From an uncultured Flavobacterium sp. (GTDB lineage Bacteria > Bacteroidota > Bacteroidia > Flavobacteriales > Flavobacteriaceae): 33,290 bases of DNA. This document shows, piece after piece, positions 32,774 to 33,290 of this stretch (the stretch's first letter is position 1; each line of letters begins with the position of its first letter). The notes beneath the pieces were generated by a model. It did no database searches. It worked only from the letters and a program-made list of their open reading frames with translations, and was not told the DNA's origin. The position numbers and the translations under genes are program-made. Location of the stretch: contig CANROJ010000020.1 of the NCBI GenBank assembly GCA_947632215.1, positions 1 through 33,290 of the forward strand. Direction: 5' to 3'.

Positions 32774-33290
32774 CTTGTTTGAATTTTAGTTTATCTTTTT
32801 TCAGTTTGTCTTTTTTTGCTTGTGACAAATTATTATAAGCAGTAGTGCCTTGTAATCCATCCCATGCTAATGCTTCATAATAGTCGTAACTATAAGATTT
32901 GTCAATTTCTTTTAAGGCATCAATCATTATATTTACATAGTGCTGAGCCATTTGTTCATGATGAAAGTCATGCTTGTATCTAACAAAATAATCGAATATT
33001 CCAGGAAAACTCTCCGGTATTTGCTTTTCAGGAACGCTATCAACATATCTAAATAAAGTAGCATGAATTAATTCATGTATCATAGTTGAAGCTAACTCTA
33101 AAGGATATTTTGAAGCTAACTCATTTATTTCAATAGCATACTGACCTTCCTCATTTTCTACTCTAGAAGTTCTGCCATGTAAAGTACCTTCACTGGTAGG
33201 AGGAATAGAAACTACTTTCCATGTTAAATTTGGCACACGTAACTTATTATCAAATTTCGTCAAATATTTCTTAGCAAAGTCAGTTCCTCC
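32748..33290 (-). CDS. Metallopeptidase-like protein, C-terminal part (runs off the window)
   Basis: The frame is open to the window edge and reads GGTDFAKKYLTKFDNKL before the first visible TTG at 33263, so the 5' end lies outside and this is the last ~180 residues. It has a zincin motif, STMIHELIHATLFRYVDS (HExxH), with HHEQMAQHYVNIMIDAL ~40 residues later as a candidate third-ligand region. The end is Lys-rich (KKDKLKKDKLKFK). Layout resembles SprT-like or polymorphic-toxin C-terminal peptidase domains. Whether it is a toxin cannot be decided without the N-terminal part. It overlaps the next gene by 26 bases. Confidence 0.75.
   Translation of the reverse strand, partial: GGTDFAKKYLTKFDNKLRVPNLTWKVVSIPPTSEGTLHGRTSRVENEEGQYAIEINELASKYPLELASTMIHELIHATLFRYVDSVPEKQIPESFPGIFDYFVRYKHDFHHEQMAQHYVNIMIDALKEIDKSYSYDYYEALAWDGLQGTTAYNNLSQAKKDKLKKDKLKFKQDATKTKCS

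Noticed and set aside
1..33290. CRISPR array
   Set aside because: No regularly spaced direct repeats or cas genes are seen.

Overview
The window is a low-GC chromosomal segment that looks like a member of the Flavobacteriaceae (Bacteroidetes). The support is threefold. Several genes are preceded by the Bacteroidetes promoter pattern TTTG, 18-21 bases, TAnnTTTG. Many gene products are lipoproteins or DUF4252-type proteins of that group. The gene order tgt-lptG-(eamA)-accA-dnaB and rsfS-ftsH-LUD-cdsA-psd fits that family as I know it. The species cannot be fixed from the sequence alone.

Layout. Bases 1-3100 hold a DUF4252 protein and a solute-binding lipoprotein overlapping a FecCD-type permease, with no ATPase gene beside them. 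Bases 3168-8961 are a forward block: tgt, lptG, an EamA exporter, accA and dnaB. Bases 9648-15283 are on the reverse strand in two transcription units. One is rsfS-ftsH. The other is a very tight operon, LUD protein-cdsA-psd-acyl-CoA-binding protein-lipoprotein superoxide dismutase, with gaps of 0-3 bases. birA diverges from rsfS. On the reverse strand an alpha/beta hydrolase overlaps a lipoprotein MsrB. A forward run follows: M48 peptidase lipoprotein, UMF1/Atg22-like transporter, a lipoprotein of unknown function, and lon.

Bases 23700-25360 are a decayed region. It holds a broken IS3-family transposase, a broken small secreted-protein gene and a structured leader ahead of cmk. cmk and a NupG-type nucleoside transporter follow. 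A reverse block then carries a DEAD-box-type helicase, an NlpC/P60 peptidase and a thiolase. A forward tRNA cluster (Ser-GCU, Pro-UGG, Arg-UCU) is followed by a sequence that folds into a long hairpin RNA and a strong terminator. The right edge holds the C-terminal part of a zinc-metallopeptidase-like protein overlapping a small secreted protein, a layout reminiscent of an effector and its immunity protein.

Functionally most of the window is housekeeping: tRNA modification, LPS export, fatty acid and phospholipid synthesis, replication, proteolysis, biotin ligation and oxidative repair. The accessory signals are the IS3 remnants, whose 3' ends have become long palindromes behind dnaB, lon and the nucleoside transporter gene, the structured RNA behind the tRNAs, and the gene pair at the right edge.
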